Assembly (NCBI GenBank): GCA_002007465.1
Contig: LNAC01000039.1
Coordinates: 412,462-476,461 of the forward strand
Direction of reading: 5' to 3'
DNA from: Ailurus styani
Taxonomy: Eukaryota > Chordata > Mammalia > Carnivora > Ailuridae
Length of the DNA: 64,000 bases
The position numbers were made by a program, and so were the translations under genes. Below the pieces are notes generated by a model. That model was given only the letters and a program-made list of their open reading frames with translations. It was not told the DNA's origin and ran no database searches. Positions 34,868 through 46,839 of this stretch are shown piece by piece; the first letter of the stretch is position 1; each line of letters begins with the position of its first letter.

Positions 34868-36409
34868 TGGTCCTTATATTTTTATCCACAAAATGCAGTG
34901 CTTTGAAAAGTTTCATGGCTCATAGTTTTGTTGAAGATAGGATGGTCAATTTCTTCAGTTTGTAATAGCAAAATACCTTCATAATTTTGATTAGAATGAT
35001 TAATTCAGTAAAATTTTTCATTTCTGTGCTGTTTATCTCCTTTCAGTAATGCCTTCAGCATTTGCCCACTTATGAACCATAGCAAGTAAATTTCCTAGTA
35101 CAAACTTGATAAAAGGTGAAAGAATACATGTCTTTCTTGCAAAAATTTCTGGTCAAAAAAATATTGCATGATGACAACGTCCTCCCTGTAGCATGACTCA
35201 CTGTATAACAGATTTCATTGTTGTCCATAGAACATATTGTCAAATTGAAACTATTTTTCAATTTGAGAAAATATATTTAGGATATTATCTTGTATAACGA
35301 CTCATAATCTGAGGTTATTTTATACAGTTAGTTTTACCATCATCATTAGTCTGGAGTACTGCTGTCTATTCTTTTTGTATTTGTGTTCTTACTTGTCTAG
35401 CAATTACAAAACTTCTGTCAGTTTTCTTTTCTTTGCCATTATGGACAGGAAATGAAAAATTCTGAATTCTCAATGGTGTTTAATAAACGGTTAAAAAAAG
35501 AAAAAGACTACAGATTTCTGTCTCCTGAGTTTGGGCAGTGCAATAAGAAAGCTGAAGGATGATGAAATAGTGATGATTTATTTCACTATTTTATCACTCC
35601 TCTAGATGATTACATTATTAAAATGTTTTTTTCAGTGAAAACCTTATGTTCAAAATGGTTGTTTCCCAGTTATCAAAATTATTTAATTGTATAATTAACA
35701 GAATATTGTGGAGGCAGTGCAGAATCAGTTAAACTGATTAAGTTCTGTGCCAACAATTTTGGGCTTCAGGATTGCTTGAGGCAGTTGAAAGATGATTTAG
35801 ATAATCTTGATTCCAAATGACCATGTAGTGTTATTGATATTAGCGTTATGGAAGTAGAAAAGATTGAGCTGTTGAGTGTAGGTTTTGGAAATCCTCTCCT
35901 TTTTTTTCATCACCTGAGTTCCTTCTGGTCTCAGTTGCCTCTCCTCTCAGCTTGGAGTGCTCATTTCAATAATGCTTTTATGAATGAATTTAGTCCTCCT
36001 CACCCTCCTGTCTTTTCCCCACGTCCACTTTGCCAACCTCAACTCTAGATAAATTTGGGTCTCTTCTGCCTCGCATTGCCCTGCCCACTCCTGGGCTGGC
36101 AAATATTTCTTGGAGAAAGTTATAAAACCAGGCTGAGTTGATTACAAGGAGACAGTGATACCAAGATCATAGTTGGGAGAGACTCAAGATAATTCAAATC
36201 CTAGCACCGTCTTACAAGTGAGATGGGTAGTATTAGAGCTAAAAGAAGAGCCAAAGATTCCTGACCTTTATTTCAGTGTTTTCCATCATCGTGAGTTGAA
36301 AAGTTGGCAAGCTGAGGGGAAAATCCTATAAAATGAGATAAAGAGAAAAAGTCATTAAGGTGTCCTATAGGCTTGTATGGGAAATACTCCTTGTCCTCCC
36401 ACCTCAGCT
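34868..36409. other. Intronic sequence without recognised features
   Basis: No SINE and no long frame. 35848-36048 is open on the plus strand but shows no domain. It is probably single-copy intron. Confidence 0.45.
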
Positions 36410-36895
36410 TTATTGCAGTCTAATTGACATATAAAATTGTAAAATATTTGCAGTGTACTTGTGATGACATGATATACGTATATGTTGTGAAAAGATTCCA
36501 CCTATCTAGTTAACTAGCACACTCATCACCTCACATATTTATCTTTCCTTTTTTTTTTTTTTTTGGCAGAAGATTTAAGTTCTACTCTCTAAGGAAATTT
36601 CAATTATACAATACAGTGTTATCAGCTATAGTCACCATGTTACACATGAGATCCTCAGACCCTATTCATCTTACAGGTGAAAATTTGTATACTTTTACCA
36701 ATCTCTTCCAACTTCTCCCTCTCCCCAAGCCCAGCAACCGCTTTTCCATTCTCTGTTTCTATGACTTTGACTTTTTTTTAGATTCCAAATATGTAAAATG
36801 ATACAGTATTTGTCTTTCTACATCTGATTTAGTTCATTCAGCATAATGCCTTCAAGATCCATCCATGTAGTCACAATGGCAGGATTTCCATTTTT

Positions 36896-37106
36896 TTTTT
36901 TTNNNNNNNNNNNNNNNNNNNNNNNNNNNNNNNNNNNNNNNNNNNNNNNNNNNNNNNNNNNNNNNNNNNNNNNNNNNNNNNNNNNNNNNNNNNNNNNNNN
37001 NNNNNNNNNNNNNNNNNAGCCCGATGCGGGCCTCGATCCCAGGACCCTGAGATCATGACCTGAGCCGAAAGCAGAGGCTTTAACCCACTGAGCCACCCAG
37101 GCGCCC
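36896..37106 (-). mobile_element. Can-SINE, minus, containing assembly gap
   Basis: Only the T-tract (36892-36902) and the head half (37018-37106) are resolved. 115 Ns fill the middle. Target site AGGATTTCCATTTTT at 36881 and 37107 brackets the copy, so the gap is almost certainly only SINE body. Confidence 0.93.
36903..37017. other. Assembly gap (115 N)
   Basis: A run of 115 Ns. Frames reported across it (118, 70 and 61 residues) are artefacts. Confidence 1.
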
Positions 37107-37458
37107 AGGATTTCCATTTTTATGGCTGAATAATACTCCCTTATGTGTATGTATACCACATTTTCTTTATCCACTCATTCATCAATGGACTTTTAGATCA
37201 TTCCTATGTCTTGGCTATTGTGAATAATGCTTCAGTGAAAATGGGGGTACAGATAACTCTTTGAGGTAGTGATTTCATTTCAATTGGTTATATGTCCAGA
37301 GTGGAATTGCTGGATCATATGGTATTTCTATTTTTAATTTCTTGAGAAGCCTCCATACTGTTTTACACAGTGCCTGTATCATTTACAATCTGGCCAGCAG
37401 TGTACAAGGATTTCCTTTTTTCCACATCTTTGCTGATACTTGCTATCCCTTGCCTTTT

Positions 37459-37655
37459 TTTTTTTAAGATTTTATTTATTTATTTGACAGAGAGAGAGAG
37501 ATCACAAGTAGGCAGAGGCAGGCAGAGAGAGAGAAGAGGAAGCAGGCTCCCCACTGAGCAGGGAGCCCGATGTGGTACTCGATTCCAGGACCCTGAGATC
37601 AGATTGACCTGAGCCGAAAGCAGAGGCTTTAACCCACTGAGCCACCCAGGCGCCC
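37459..37655 (-). mobile_element. Can-SINE, minus, young
   Basis: T-tract, GACAGAGAGAGAGAGATCAC motif, end CACCCAGGCGCCC. Target site ATCCCTTGCCTTTTT at 37445 and about 37658. Confidence 0.95.
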
Positions 37656-38660
37656 ATATCCCTTGCCTTTTTGATACAGCCATTCTAACATGTGTGAGGT
37701 GATGTCTCATAGTGGTTTTGGTTTGCATTTCCCTGATAATTAGCAATGTTGAGCATCTTTTCAAGTATCTGTTGGCCATTTCCATGTCTTCTTTGGGAAA
37801 ATTAAAATTTTTGTATTAAGGTCCTTTTTAGTGAAGTTGGAGGTAATTCCTAGGGTTATGAAAGAGTAAAATATTTTAAGGTCTAAGAAAAATAAGATCA
37901 CTGAGAATAAACACAGAGACTAATACTGGGTTCAATAAACCTGGGAATTAAAGTTAGTTGTGCTTTTATTTTATCTCTATTCTAGATTCTAGGTACTTAA
38001 AGAGTAAGATCCTAATGATGTCATAATGAACTTTGTATCTCAACCAGTGGCTTCTAATATTTACTGTAGGAGAATTGAAGGATAATTTTCAAAAGCAGTA
38101 ATATCTTGACTCTGATACAGATACAAAATGAGCACATGTTAAAAATTTTATTTAATTCTATTAAACAAGGAATACAGGCAGCTGGAATAACCTGTTCAAA
38201 GGACAGTCCAAAGAACAGACACATTTGTAGATCAGGAATATTCTTTCAGGGTAGGAAAGGGAAGTCAGTTGATCCTGACAGGACAGAATTTGCCTCTGTA
38301 TGGTCAAGAATGACTTTACATTGCTATCAATTATTGCCAATTTAAAGAGCTGGAAAATTACTCTCTTAGATCAGAATCAGTTAATCCATAAGTGTGAGAT
38401 CTAGATCTAGACAATGCAGTTTTCCACTGAAGCACAGCTTTTCCCCTATACATGTGTTATATTCAATTAAGTTATAAAAATAAACTATCTGAAGAGAACT
38501 TCATATTCAGTGTGATAAATAAATAGCACTTTACCATTTGCAGCTACTATATTTTTAAATTTTTACTTTTCTGAAATATGTACATTTTTAAAGTAAAAAG
38601 ATCAAGTATCAGCCAAACATTTACTTCCTTTCACTACATCTGCCATACTTTTCAAGATTT

Positions 38661-38854
38661 TTTTTTTAAGATTTTATTTATTTGTCAGAGAGAGAGAGAG
38701 AGAGAGAGAGGGAAAGCAGGGAGAGCAGCAGGCAGAAGGAGAAGCAGGCTCTCTGCTAAGCAGGGAACCCTGTGCGGGGCTTGATCCCAGAACCCCAGGA
38801 TCATGACCTGAGCTGAAGGTAGACACTTAACCGACTGAGCCACCCAGGAGCCCC
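38661..38854 (-). mobile_element. Can-SINE, minus, with (AG)n
   Basis: T-tract, a long AG run (about 38687-38710), head end CCACCCAGGAGCCCC. Flanks TTCAAGATTTTTT and TTAAGATTATTTT are roughly duplicated. Confidence 0.93.
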
Positions 38855-41705
38855 TTAAGATTATTTTTTGTTAGAAAAACATTGAAAAATTATTCAGTGG
38901 CTTTGTTTCTTTTGTCTCACTAAAGGAATAAACCAAATTCTTCACTCAAACTTCTACCAGCCAAATTCAGAGTATGACCACAGGAGATGAAAATTGCTCA
39001 GATACTCAGGAGCTTGTCTTGGCTTATAGAGTATGCACAAACAAATTTGTTAATGTGTAGAATCTAGCCCTAATGTTAGCACTTATTATTGGGACATGCG
39101 TAAACAATCCTGGCTCTGACAAGGACCTGTCTGACCTTCTCATGCCTACCTTCAGTTTTTACCTCCACCCTTGGCTTGACAGCCATTTCTTTTATAACTG
39201 TGGCCATGTGTTCACGGGGTCACAGCCTTAAAATGTTCAAATAGGGAAAAAACAAGACTCCTTAAAGTATCAGTGACCAGAGAAAAGATCTGTCAGGGAT
39301 GCCTTAGCAGCTTGACCATCAAGCTTTATTCATATAAACAGCTGGATAACATGAAGAGCAGCTGCAAACAGTAAGGAGGGGAAAAAAGAAGTAGCCATAA
39401 AGCCAAGAATACCGTCCATGACTTTACCTTACGCTTTAATTTTCAAGATCAGTCTTATACACAGAGGACATATTATCACCGTTTAGGGAGGTGATCTAGA
39501 CATCGTCACAATTTTTTTACATTTGGTTTTCACCTACCTACCTACCTACATGGTGAACAATTTAAGAACTGCTGATTCTTGGCAAAAGACAACAGATAGT
39601 CATCACAGAAAGACCAGTTGGGCTAGAGGAGGAGTCAACACAGGTCATTTACTTCTTACCTGTAGTTCACCATTTTCCTCAGCACTAGCTGGTGCTGGAA
39701 TGGGAGACCAAACTTACTGATCATTAGAAGCCTTTCATTGGTGATTTCAGCAGAGTAGTTTTAACTACTGATTCCTGAGTAGCCATAGAAATGGAGATGG
39801 TTTGGCACGGTCTTCTTTGGCCTCCTGCACACGATTCATCCTGAGGCGACATTTGGGATAGATCGTACGAAGCAACATACTCTAGAACAACAGGCCCTCC
39901 ATGAATATGTTTAATGCTACCCATATAAACATTGTCAAAGTTTACACATAGTTCTTACTGATTCAGTAATAACAGCAGAAATTCAGTATTATTATTAATT
40001 TAGTAATATAAAAACTGGAAGGTGTTTAAACCCTCTATCTTAATAGAAACTCAGATGCTTCCAGCATGGACACTTGCACCAAAAATAACTTAGTCACAGT
40101 AACTTCAAAGCTTTCAATAACCCATTTGGCTAAATAATGACTCACTTGGCTAAAATCTTATAACCTAGCCCTCTTGTTACCTCCAGGTTGCAAGCAACCA
40201 GCATAAATCTGAAACTATTATCTAACCTTCTCTTGAGCGGGTCATCAATCATGCTAGTGAAATTGATTCTTGACCTCTGTACATCTTTCTTTCTCTTGAA
40301 ATTCCTCATGCTATCTCTTCCTTCTATGTTTTAACAGTGAGGTGTGATAAAAATATGAGCCAGTCACTTTTATTCTGTAGTGTTTGTTTATATGCCTAAG
40401 ATGTTCTTATCGTGTATTTAAATTCTTTCATATATTGTTTTGACATTTATGTCCATTTCTCTAGGTAACAAATTGTTTCACATGTCAAGTAATCGTGATG
40501 AAACTACTCTCTTAAACTTGCTTGTGCTTTAATAGTTAAAAAAAAAAATTCAACGTACACCTAAAGAAAAAGTTATCACTTTAGAATGACTTGTGAAATA
40601 ACATAAAAATAGGGCTGGTTTACATTGCCAAAGAAAGAAATCATGTGGTGACCAAGAGGAAAAAAAGCATTTCTAAAAGTTGACACAAAGGCAGTAGTGG
40701 AATTATATTTCTTCTGGGTGTAGCAAGGTTTACCTACAGCCGATGTTGCCCCTCTGACACTGGCGATGTGAAATGGTCTACTGAAAAGCAGGCAGCCCTG
40801 GGGGTTTTACATTTTGAGCAAGACTGCTAGAATAGATAAATGAACGAACATTTTCAGGTTGCATACTATAATCTGATTCTCCCATCTAAGCAGACATGGA
40901 ATTTTAACCATTTCTGGTTAAATATTGACTGTCTTTCTTTTCCTTTATATTTGATACCAGCAATAACCTAAAAATAATCTCTACCTAAAAGCCACTGTGA
41001 CAAATATGGTAGATCAAATGAACTTGGTTCCAACAAGGATACATTTAAATCCACAGTTTCGATGGTTGCACACTACCACTTCTACCCATAATGGAATGAA
41101 ATACCAAAATGTCTGGCTTATAATTATACCTGATTGAAGTGCTCTTCTATGAAAAAGGTTCCCTTTGTCCCTGTTTCTCCAGTGATTTCACTCCGCTTCC
41201 ATGTCCTCTTCTCTTTTAAAACTGCTGTGCATTCCATCCCTGCTTTGCTGGAGACCCTGCACTACCATTTGTCACATGCCTGTCCCCCACATTTTCCATC
41301 TTACCGTTTTGTTTTCATAAAATGATAAAAGGTTTGCAAATAGAGCTATTACTATATTTTAGCTGGTTTTCAAGATACTTTGGTGCATTTTTGTCTGGCA
41401 TTACAATATAGATGACAGACCGTGGCATTTATCAAAGAGAATGTCCCAAAACTAATAAACATAAGATGGTTCAGAAAGCAGTCAGAAGACATTAAACAAC
41501 GTGAAATATGTAAAAATTTTTATAATCTTATCCCTAGTGCTCTGAAATATAAATAAAATATTTCTTATGTTATCTTTTTTTTTTAATCAGTTGCCCTGGG
41601 AAATCAATCTCCTTTTCATTCTGGAAACTTACACCCTTTAGTATGGATTTTCTTTTTAATATTATTTCTCAGATAATTTTCTCCCTGCACATAATAGATA
41701 TTCTT
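38855..41705. other. Repeat-poor intronic island, no gene recognised
   Basis: 2.85 kb without a SINE or recognisable L1, of more balanced composition than the flanks. Minus-strand 39724-39924 is open for 66 codons but matches nothing I know and has no splice or start context. A short (CCTA)n lies at 39533-39548. Conserved regulatory sequence is possible but not demonstrated. Confidence 0.4.
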
Positions 41706-41903
41706 TTTTTTTTTAAGATTTTTTATTTATTTATTTGACAGAGAGAGACACAGAGGGAGAGGGAACACAAGCAGGGGGAGTGAAAGAGGGAGAAGCAGGC
41801 TTCCCACCTAGCAGGGAGCTCAGTGTGGGCCTCGATCCCAGGACTCTGGGATAATGACCTGAGCCAAAGGCAGATGCTCAACGACTGAGCCACCCAGGCG
41901 CCC
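41706..41903 (-). mobile_element. Can-SINE, minus
   Basis: T-tract, GACAGAGAGAGACACAGAGG motif, end CACCCAGGCGCCC. Target site about CACATAATAGATATTCTT / CACACAATAGATATTCTT. Confidence 0.94.
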
Positions 41904-42175
41904 TCACACAATAGATATTCTTAAGTGCTTTTTTTTGTTTTTCATTTCAATTTATGAAAATGATTAGATGGGTATTAGAAGCAGTTGAATTCACTAATAG
42001 ACGAGGTATCTAGATAACTTCCCATCATAGAACCAGATGATAAAAGAGGATAGAACAATAGTTGGTAAGTAAAAAAATACCTTCTGAACTCAGTGCATAC
42101 CCCAGATCAGTTTAGTTAAATGGTCTGAAAACTGAAGTTTGTAGAAGACCTAGAATATTTGCACTGCCAACAGTT

Positions 42176-42281
42176 TTTGTTTGTTTATTTTTTGTAGTAA
42201 TCTCTACACCCAACTTGGGAGTCAAACTTACAACCCCGATCAAGAGTCACATGCTCTTCCGACTGAGCCAGGCAGGTGCCC
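42176..42281 (-). mobile_element. Can-SINE, minus, ancient, head half only
   Basis: AGTAATCTCTACACCCAACTTGGGAGTC through to CCAGGCAGGTGCCC is the tRNA-related half of an old tRNA-Lys SINE. Flanks GCACTGCCAACAGTTTT and GCACCGCCAGCAGTTTT form its target-site duplication, so the short length is original. Confidence 0.85.
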
Positions 42282-42630
42282 TTGCACCGCCAGCAGTTTT
42301 AGAGTTTAGGATTCACATTAGTTCTATGACACAACAGACTGACCCTTACTCTGACTAGAACTAGACGACACAGAGCCATCCAGACATCTGTCATTTATTA
42401 TGCACCAGAAAGAACTGAATGGCAATTATACTAAATTCTGTTTTAAGGAAAAAAGTTGAAAACCTACCCTTAAGGTGGTCTAACTAAGCCAGTTTTCTTT
42501 CAACCATCTATCCTGTACTTTCCTTTTCTCTAAGTATGGAAGACAGAGTGAGCAGTAGTTATTTTATCAATGGCACTCTTTCAGGTGAAATGTAGTTTAA
42601 ATATTTGAGTTTTTTAAAAATGCCATGACT

Positions 42631-42822
42631 GGGCGCCTGGGTGGCTCAGTGGGTTAAAGCCTCTGCTTTCGGCTCAGGTCATGATCTCAGGGTCCTGGGA
42701 TCGAGGCCCGCATCGGGCTCCCTGCTCAGCGAGGAGCCTGCTTCCCCCCCCCCCCCCGCCTGCCTCTCTGCCTCCTTGTGATCTCTCTCCCTCTGTGAAA
42801 TAAATAAATAAAAATCTTTTTA
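42631..42822 (+). mobile_element. Can-SINE, plus, young, with C13 run
   Basis: Full head. The usual CTTCCCCCTCTCTC body has collapsed to a long C run (42745-42757). Target site AAAAATGCCATGACTG on both sides. Confidence 0.95.
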
Positions 42823-42976
42823 AAAAAATGCCATGACTGATAAATTTTTATAAAAAGCAGAGATCTCGGTATTATATTTATATTCATAAGGAAGTAATTT
42901 TTTTGTAATAGCCAACAAAACTTGGTCATAGAAATATTTCCCGGAGTCTTATCTATACTAAAGTTTATATGCTTTT

Positions 42977-43168
42977 TTTTTTTNTTATTCATTTGACACA
43001 GAGAGAGAGATTACAAGTAGGCAGAGAGGCAGGCAGAGAGAGAGGAGAGAGGAGGAAGCAGGCTCCCCGCTGAGCAGAGAGCCCGATGTGGGCCTCGATC
43101 CCAGGACCCTGGGATCATGACCTGAGCCGAAGGCAGCGGCTTTAACCCACTGAGCCACCCAGGCGCCC
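42977..43168 (-). mobile_element. Can-SINE, minus, young
   Basis: Contains a single N at 42984 in the T-tract. End CACCCAGGCGCCC. Perfect target site AAGTTTATATGCTTTT at 42961 and 43169. Confidence 0.96.
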
Positions 43169-43940
43169 AAGTTTATATGCTTTTAAGAATTATTTTAGAT
43201 GCAAGCAACAGAAGATGGAGACTTGAGTTATTATGGGAAATCAATAAATGTTAATTGGTAATGATGGTGAAGTTAAGAGAAAGTAGCAATTGATGAGGAG
43301 CTGTAAATTATCACCCGTTTGATGACATGGGTTCCTACACATTGAACCCAGCCTCGATTGATGAACTCAGAATTGAATAATGGTCTCCGAAGCAGAGAAA
43401 CTATGTCTAAAGCTAAACTCAGTAGTTTTTTACACTGGTTTACTTCCACAATTAGCAGGGATCAGTGATGGTAAAATGTGATGGGCTTTTGTGCTTCCAC
43501 AACTGGAAGTTTTAGGGAATCCTTTTTCATTCCTGTAAGGAAGTAAAATACATACACACTTTTTTCTTCCTTCCTTTCCTTCCTTCTCCTTTCTGAGGCA
43601 TCAGTGACATGTTGAAACAGTAGTGAGATTTATTCTTTTTTGAACCGCATTCCTTAATGGTTGGGATTATGAGTGATCTCTTGGTAAGATTGTCAGTGCT
43701 AACTCGAGCTTGTATACAGTTCTCAAGAAGATGCTCACTACCGCCTGGGAAGTTTTCAACAAGTATTGAGATGTGGGCCTCCATCTTCAGAGATTCTAAT
43801 TTAATTGGTGTGGAGTAGCATGTAGGTATAAGTATTTCTTAAAAGCTTCCAAGATGATTCTAGAACTGCTGGTATACAAGTTCACCGTCCAGTGACAAAC
43901 AATAATAATGGTTGAATTACAAAATGGAGGTGGAGCTATA

Positions 43941-43987
43941 GAATTGCTCTTTTTCTAAAAAAAAAAAAAAGAATTGCTCTTTTTCTA
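43941..43987. mobile_element. Candidate poly(A)-only retroinsertion with 17-bp duplication
   Basis: GAATTGCTCTTTTTCTA (43941-43957), 13 A (43958-43970), then the same 17 bases again (43971-43987). It has the form of a target-site duplication around a bare A-tail, with no SINE or LINE body. Confidence 0.75.
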
Positions 43988-44038
43988 ATTACACAAACTA
44001 CATGTAAATTCTTTCCTGTTATTTAAAAAAGAAACTCT

Positions 44039-44262
44039 GGGCGCTTGGGTGGCTCAGTCAGTTAAGCATCAGACTCTTGCTATGGGGCTCAGGTTATGAT
44101 TGATGTCAGGGTTGTGAGATCAAGCCCCATGCCGGGCTCCCCACTGGGCATGGAGCCTGTTTAAGATTCTCTTTATCCCTCTCCTTCTGTCCCTCCCCAC
44201 CACGCATACTCCCTTTCTTTCTAAAAATAAAAACATAAATAATAAAAAATAAATAAAAAGGA
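44039..44262 (+). mobile_element. Can-SINE, plus, old type
   Basis: GGGCGCTTGGGTGGCTCAGTC head, older AAGCATCAGACTCTTG motif and CATGGAGCCTGTTTAAGATTC body. The tail is degraded AAATAAAAACATAAATAA. Flanks are AAAAAAGAAACT and AAAAAGGAAACT. Confidence 0.92.
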
Positions 44263-44284
44263 AACTACAAAAATTAGGGAGTAA

Positions 44285-44935
44285 ACATGAAAGTCCTCCT
44301 TCGCATTACACCTCTCTTCTCAGATGTAACCCCTATTAATTTACCATTTATCCTTCCAGTGGTTTTTCCATGCATTTGAAAAAAATACGTACAGTTACCT
44401 ATAAGGATATACAGTTCTTGAAACATAAGTAGTATTATACTATATTTATGTGATATCCTGTGGTTTGCCTTTTTTACTTAATTTGTTTTGGAGATCTTTC
44501 CATTTGAATACATACAGATCTACCTCATTTAAAAAAATGTTCATTTACTTCATTTCTTTCAATATCTGCAATGTTTCTCGATATACATGGGCTCTAATTT
44601 CCTTTCCATTTTCACATGTTTGTAGCTCAGTGGTAAGGAGCATCAACTCTGTAGCAGATCACCCAGTTTTGATCATAAGCATTTATTATTATTGTTAGTA
44701 TTACTATTATCATTTAATTTTTCTATTTTTTATCAAAATGGGAAATACTTTAGTAGAATCTATTTCTAATATAGTAGAATATTTCTATAGGCAGAATTTT
44801 AGAGTTGGTGTTGTTGGGTGAGAGGGTATGTACAATAATATTTTGAAATACGCTGTCAAATTGCCCTCCAAAAGAGGCCGTCTCAATTTATATTCACTCC
44901 AGCCAGTAGAATCTCATTGTAGTATTTATTTCAAG
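44285..44935 (-). mobile_element. L1 LINE 3'UTR, reverse
   Basis: Order as in reversed L1M 3'UTR: TTGGAGATCTTTCCATTTG (44489), ACAGATCTACCTCATTT (44514), GGGTGAGAGGGTATG (44816), AAATTGCCCTCCAAAAGAGG (44858), TTATATTCACTCCAGCC (44888). Confidence 0.7.
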
Positions 44936-45504
44936 GCCTAAATAAATCATTCACATCATAATATGACTTCATGGGCTAACTAAAATGTCAGGGTTCTTTA
45001 TTTTGACTGGCATTTTATTGAGCTAGTTTGATAGCTCTGATTATAACATGTCATCCTGCAGTTCTGACTTACAGTCTTAAACATATATGATTCAGGAAAA
45101 TGGAAAAATTATTTACTAATTTTTTAGACAAAAATTTTCCACCTATGAAGTACAAGAGGAATAGAAATAAAACTGGGCATTGGCATTGAAAACTCCGGAC
45201 TAGATTAGTTCCAATCTTCATGGCATAGATGGGATCATTCAGTGAGAGACACTCATATCCTCTATCATAGTGACAGAGCAGTGAGCCAAATCTTAGGAAA
45301 TAATCTGTTTCAGATTGTGTGTGTGTGTGTGTGTGTGTGTTGCTGTTTTAAATTCAGGACTCTATTTTTTAGACTTACATGTAATAAAATTTATATCAAT
45401 ATTATTGTGTATAATTTTTCATATAATGAAAATGCAAGGGAAATTATTTTCAATTAAAATTTCCTTCTTTGTAAACTCAAGTTTTAGTTGTTTCATCAAC
45501 ACAA
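44936..45504. other. Intronic sequence with a (TG)n run
   Basis: No gene. The TG repeat is at 45317-45340. The short open frames over it come from the repeat. Confidence 0.5.
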
Positions 45505-45645
45505 AGGAGATGTTATAATACCTACTTTATATGGTTTTGGGGAGGATTAAATTATGTAACACATTAGAAACCTTCTGCACAGTGTCTGGAACATAGTAAG
45601 CTTTTAATAAATTAAACCTCTTATTTATTATTACTTTAATTCCGT
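45505..45645 (+). mobile_element. MIR SINE 3' half, plus
   Basis: ATAATACCTACTTTATATGG, GAGGATTAAATTATGTAACAC, ACAGTGTCTGGAACATAGTAAGC and TTATTTATTATTACTTTAATT follow the MIR 3' order. Confidence 0.8.
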
Positions 45646-46380
45646 TAACGGTATGTTCAGCCCTACTCTGTATAGCTCATTTTATTTTTCACATGAGTTA
45701 AGATAATTTAGGGGGATACTGGCTTCTGTATTTCAAAAGATACACATACCCTTTTTTTTGGTGTTAAATATGTATTTACTCCCTAAGAAACCTTTATAGA
45801 GTCATAAATCACCACTAGCCAGTATTTTATAAAACTCAATGTTTCTACCACTGTACTTAAGAAAAATATATAAAAATTATCCTTACTAAAATGTTTTATT
45901 GCTAAATTGGCTTACAGTCTTAAGAGTCAATATAAGAAGAATGAAATACAAGGAACAGATCATGTAAAGAATAGGTTGCTTTGATAGAGATCAGAAAATG
46001 TGTGTACTCTTACAAGGCTTTTCCAACTCTGTGATTCATCCAAGTTTTCTAACTCTCCTCTTGGTATGTTGGGGCAGATCCTGTGAAATGGATAAACTAT
46101 ACCCAGGTGTAAATTTAGAATGTGTGGATGCTATCAAAACAAAATGGGGCCTTCTAGAAGAATCTGTGACCCTGAGGAGGAACGGGTTGGGCAGATTGCT
46201 TCCATCAAAAGCTACTCTGGATCTGTTCCTTTCTTTAGCTCTCTTGGGTTCTTCAGTGGCATTTCTGCCATCCACCTCCCTCCCACTCCCACAGTGGCAT
46301 CTAACACTCCTAGGTATTGTGTTGATTGGCGGACAAATGGATTAGATAACAAGTGTCAGTCATACTAAAATCTAAAACTA
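45646..46380. other. Intronic sequence, longest non-repeat open frames but no gene recognised
   Basis: 45998-46345 (plus, 115 codons), 46120-46368 (plus) and 46036-46275 (minus) are open over the same GC-richer block. Overlapping open frames on both strands, no domain and no splice context make composition the likeliest cause. Confidence 0.4.
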
Positions 46381-46575
46381 GGGCGCCTGGGTGGCTCAGT
46401 GGGTCAAAGCCTCTGCTTTCGGCTCAGGTCATGATCTCAGCATCCTGGGATCGAGGCCCACATCAGGCTCTCTGCTCAGCAGGGAGCCTGCTTCCTCCTC
46501 TCCTTGTCTCTCTGCCTGCCTCTCTGCCTACTTGTGATCTCTCTCTCTCTGTGTCAAATAAATAAATAAAATCTT

Positions 46576-46612
<37 letters not shown>

Positions 46613-46615
46613 AAT
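46381..46615 (+). mobile_element. Can-SINE, plus, with long (AAAT)n tail
   Basis: Full-length. The tail after AAATCTTTAAAAA expands to about nine AAAT units (46580-46613). Confidence 0.95.
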
Positions 46616-46626
46616 AAAACTATACT

Positions 46627-46839
46627 GGGGTGCCTGGGTGGCTCAGTCGGTTAAGCATGCGACTCTTCGTTTTGGCTCAGGTTATGATCTCGGAGTCATG
46701 AGCTCGAGCGCCCATTGGGGCTCTGCACTCAGCAGGGAGTCTGCTTGAGGATTCTCTCTCCCCCGTCCCTCTCCCCACTCGCACTGTCTCACACTCTCGC
46801 TCTAAAGTACATAAATAAATCTTTGAAAATAAAATAAAA
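46627..46839 (+). mobile_element. Can-SINE, plus, old type, adjacent to the previous one
   Basis: GGGGTGCCTGGGTGGCTCAGTC with the older GCATGCGACTCTTCG motif and TCTCACACTCTCGCTC body. AAACTATA before and after fits a shared target region with the SINE at 46381. Confidence 0.93.

Larger units (their letters stand above)
36410..37800 (-). mobile_element. L1 LINE 3'UTR, reverse
   Basis: Reversed L1MA/L1M4-like 3'UTR: TTGCAGTCTAATTGACATATA (36413), CATGTTACACATGAGATCC (about 36636), AGTTCATTCAGCATAATGCC (36831), GTGGAATTGCTGGATCATATGG (37301), TTTGGTTTGCATTTCCCTGATAAT (about 37717). It is interrupted by two SINEs and an assembly gap. Confidence 0.8.

Noticed and set aside
36818..37174. 118-codon frame spanning Ns
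   Set aside because: Artefact of the assembly gap and a SINE.
39724..39924. 66-codon minus-strand frame with varied amino-acid composition
   Set aside because: Not recognised, no homologue recalled, no processed-pseudogene tail or target-site duplication seen; left as unassigned intron.
45998..46368. Overlapping open frames up to 115 codons on both strands
   Set aside because: No recognisable domain, no splice or promoter context, frames open on both strands of a GC-richer block; most likely chance.
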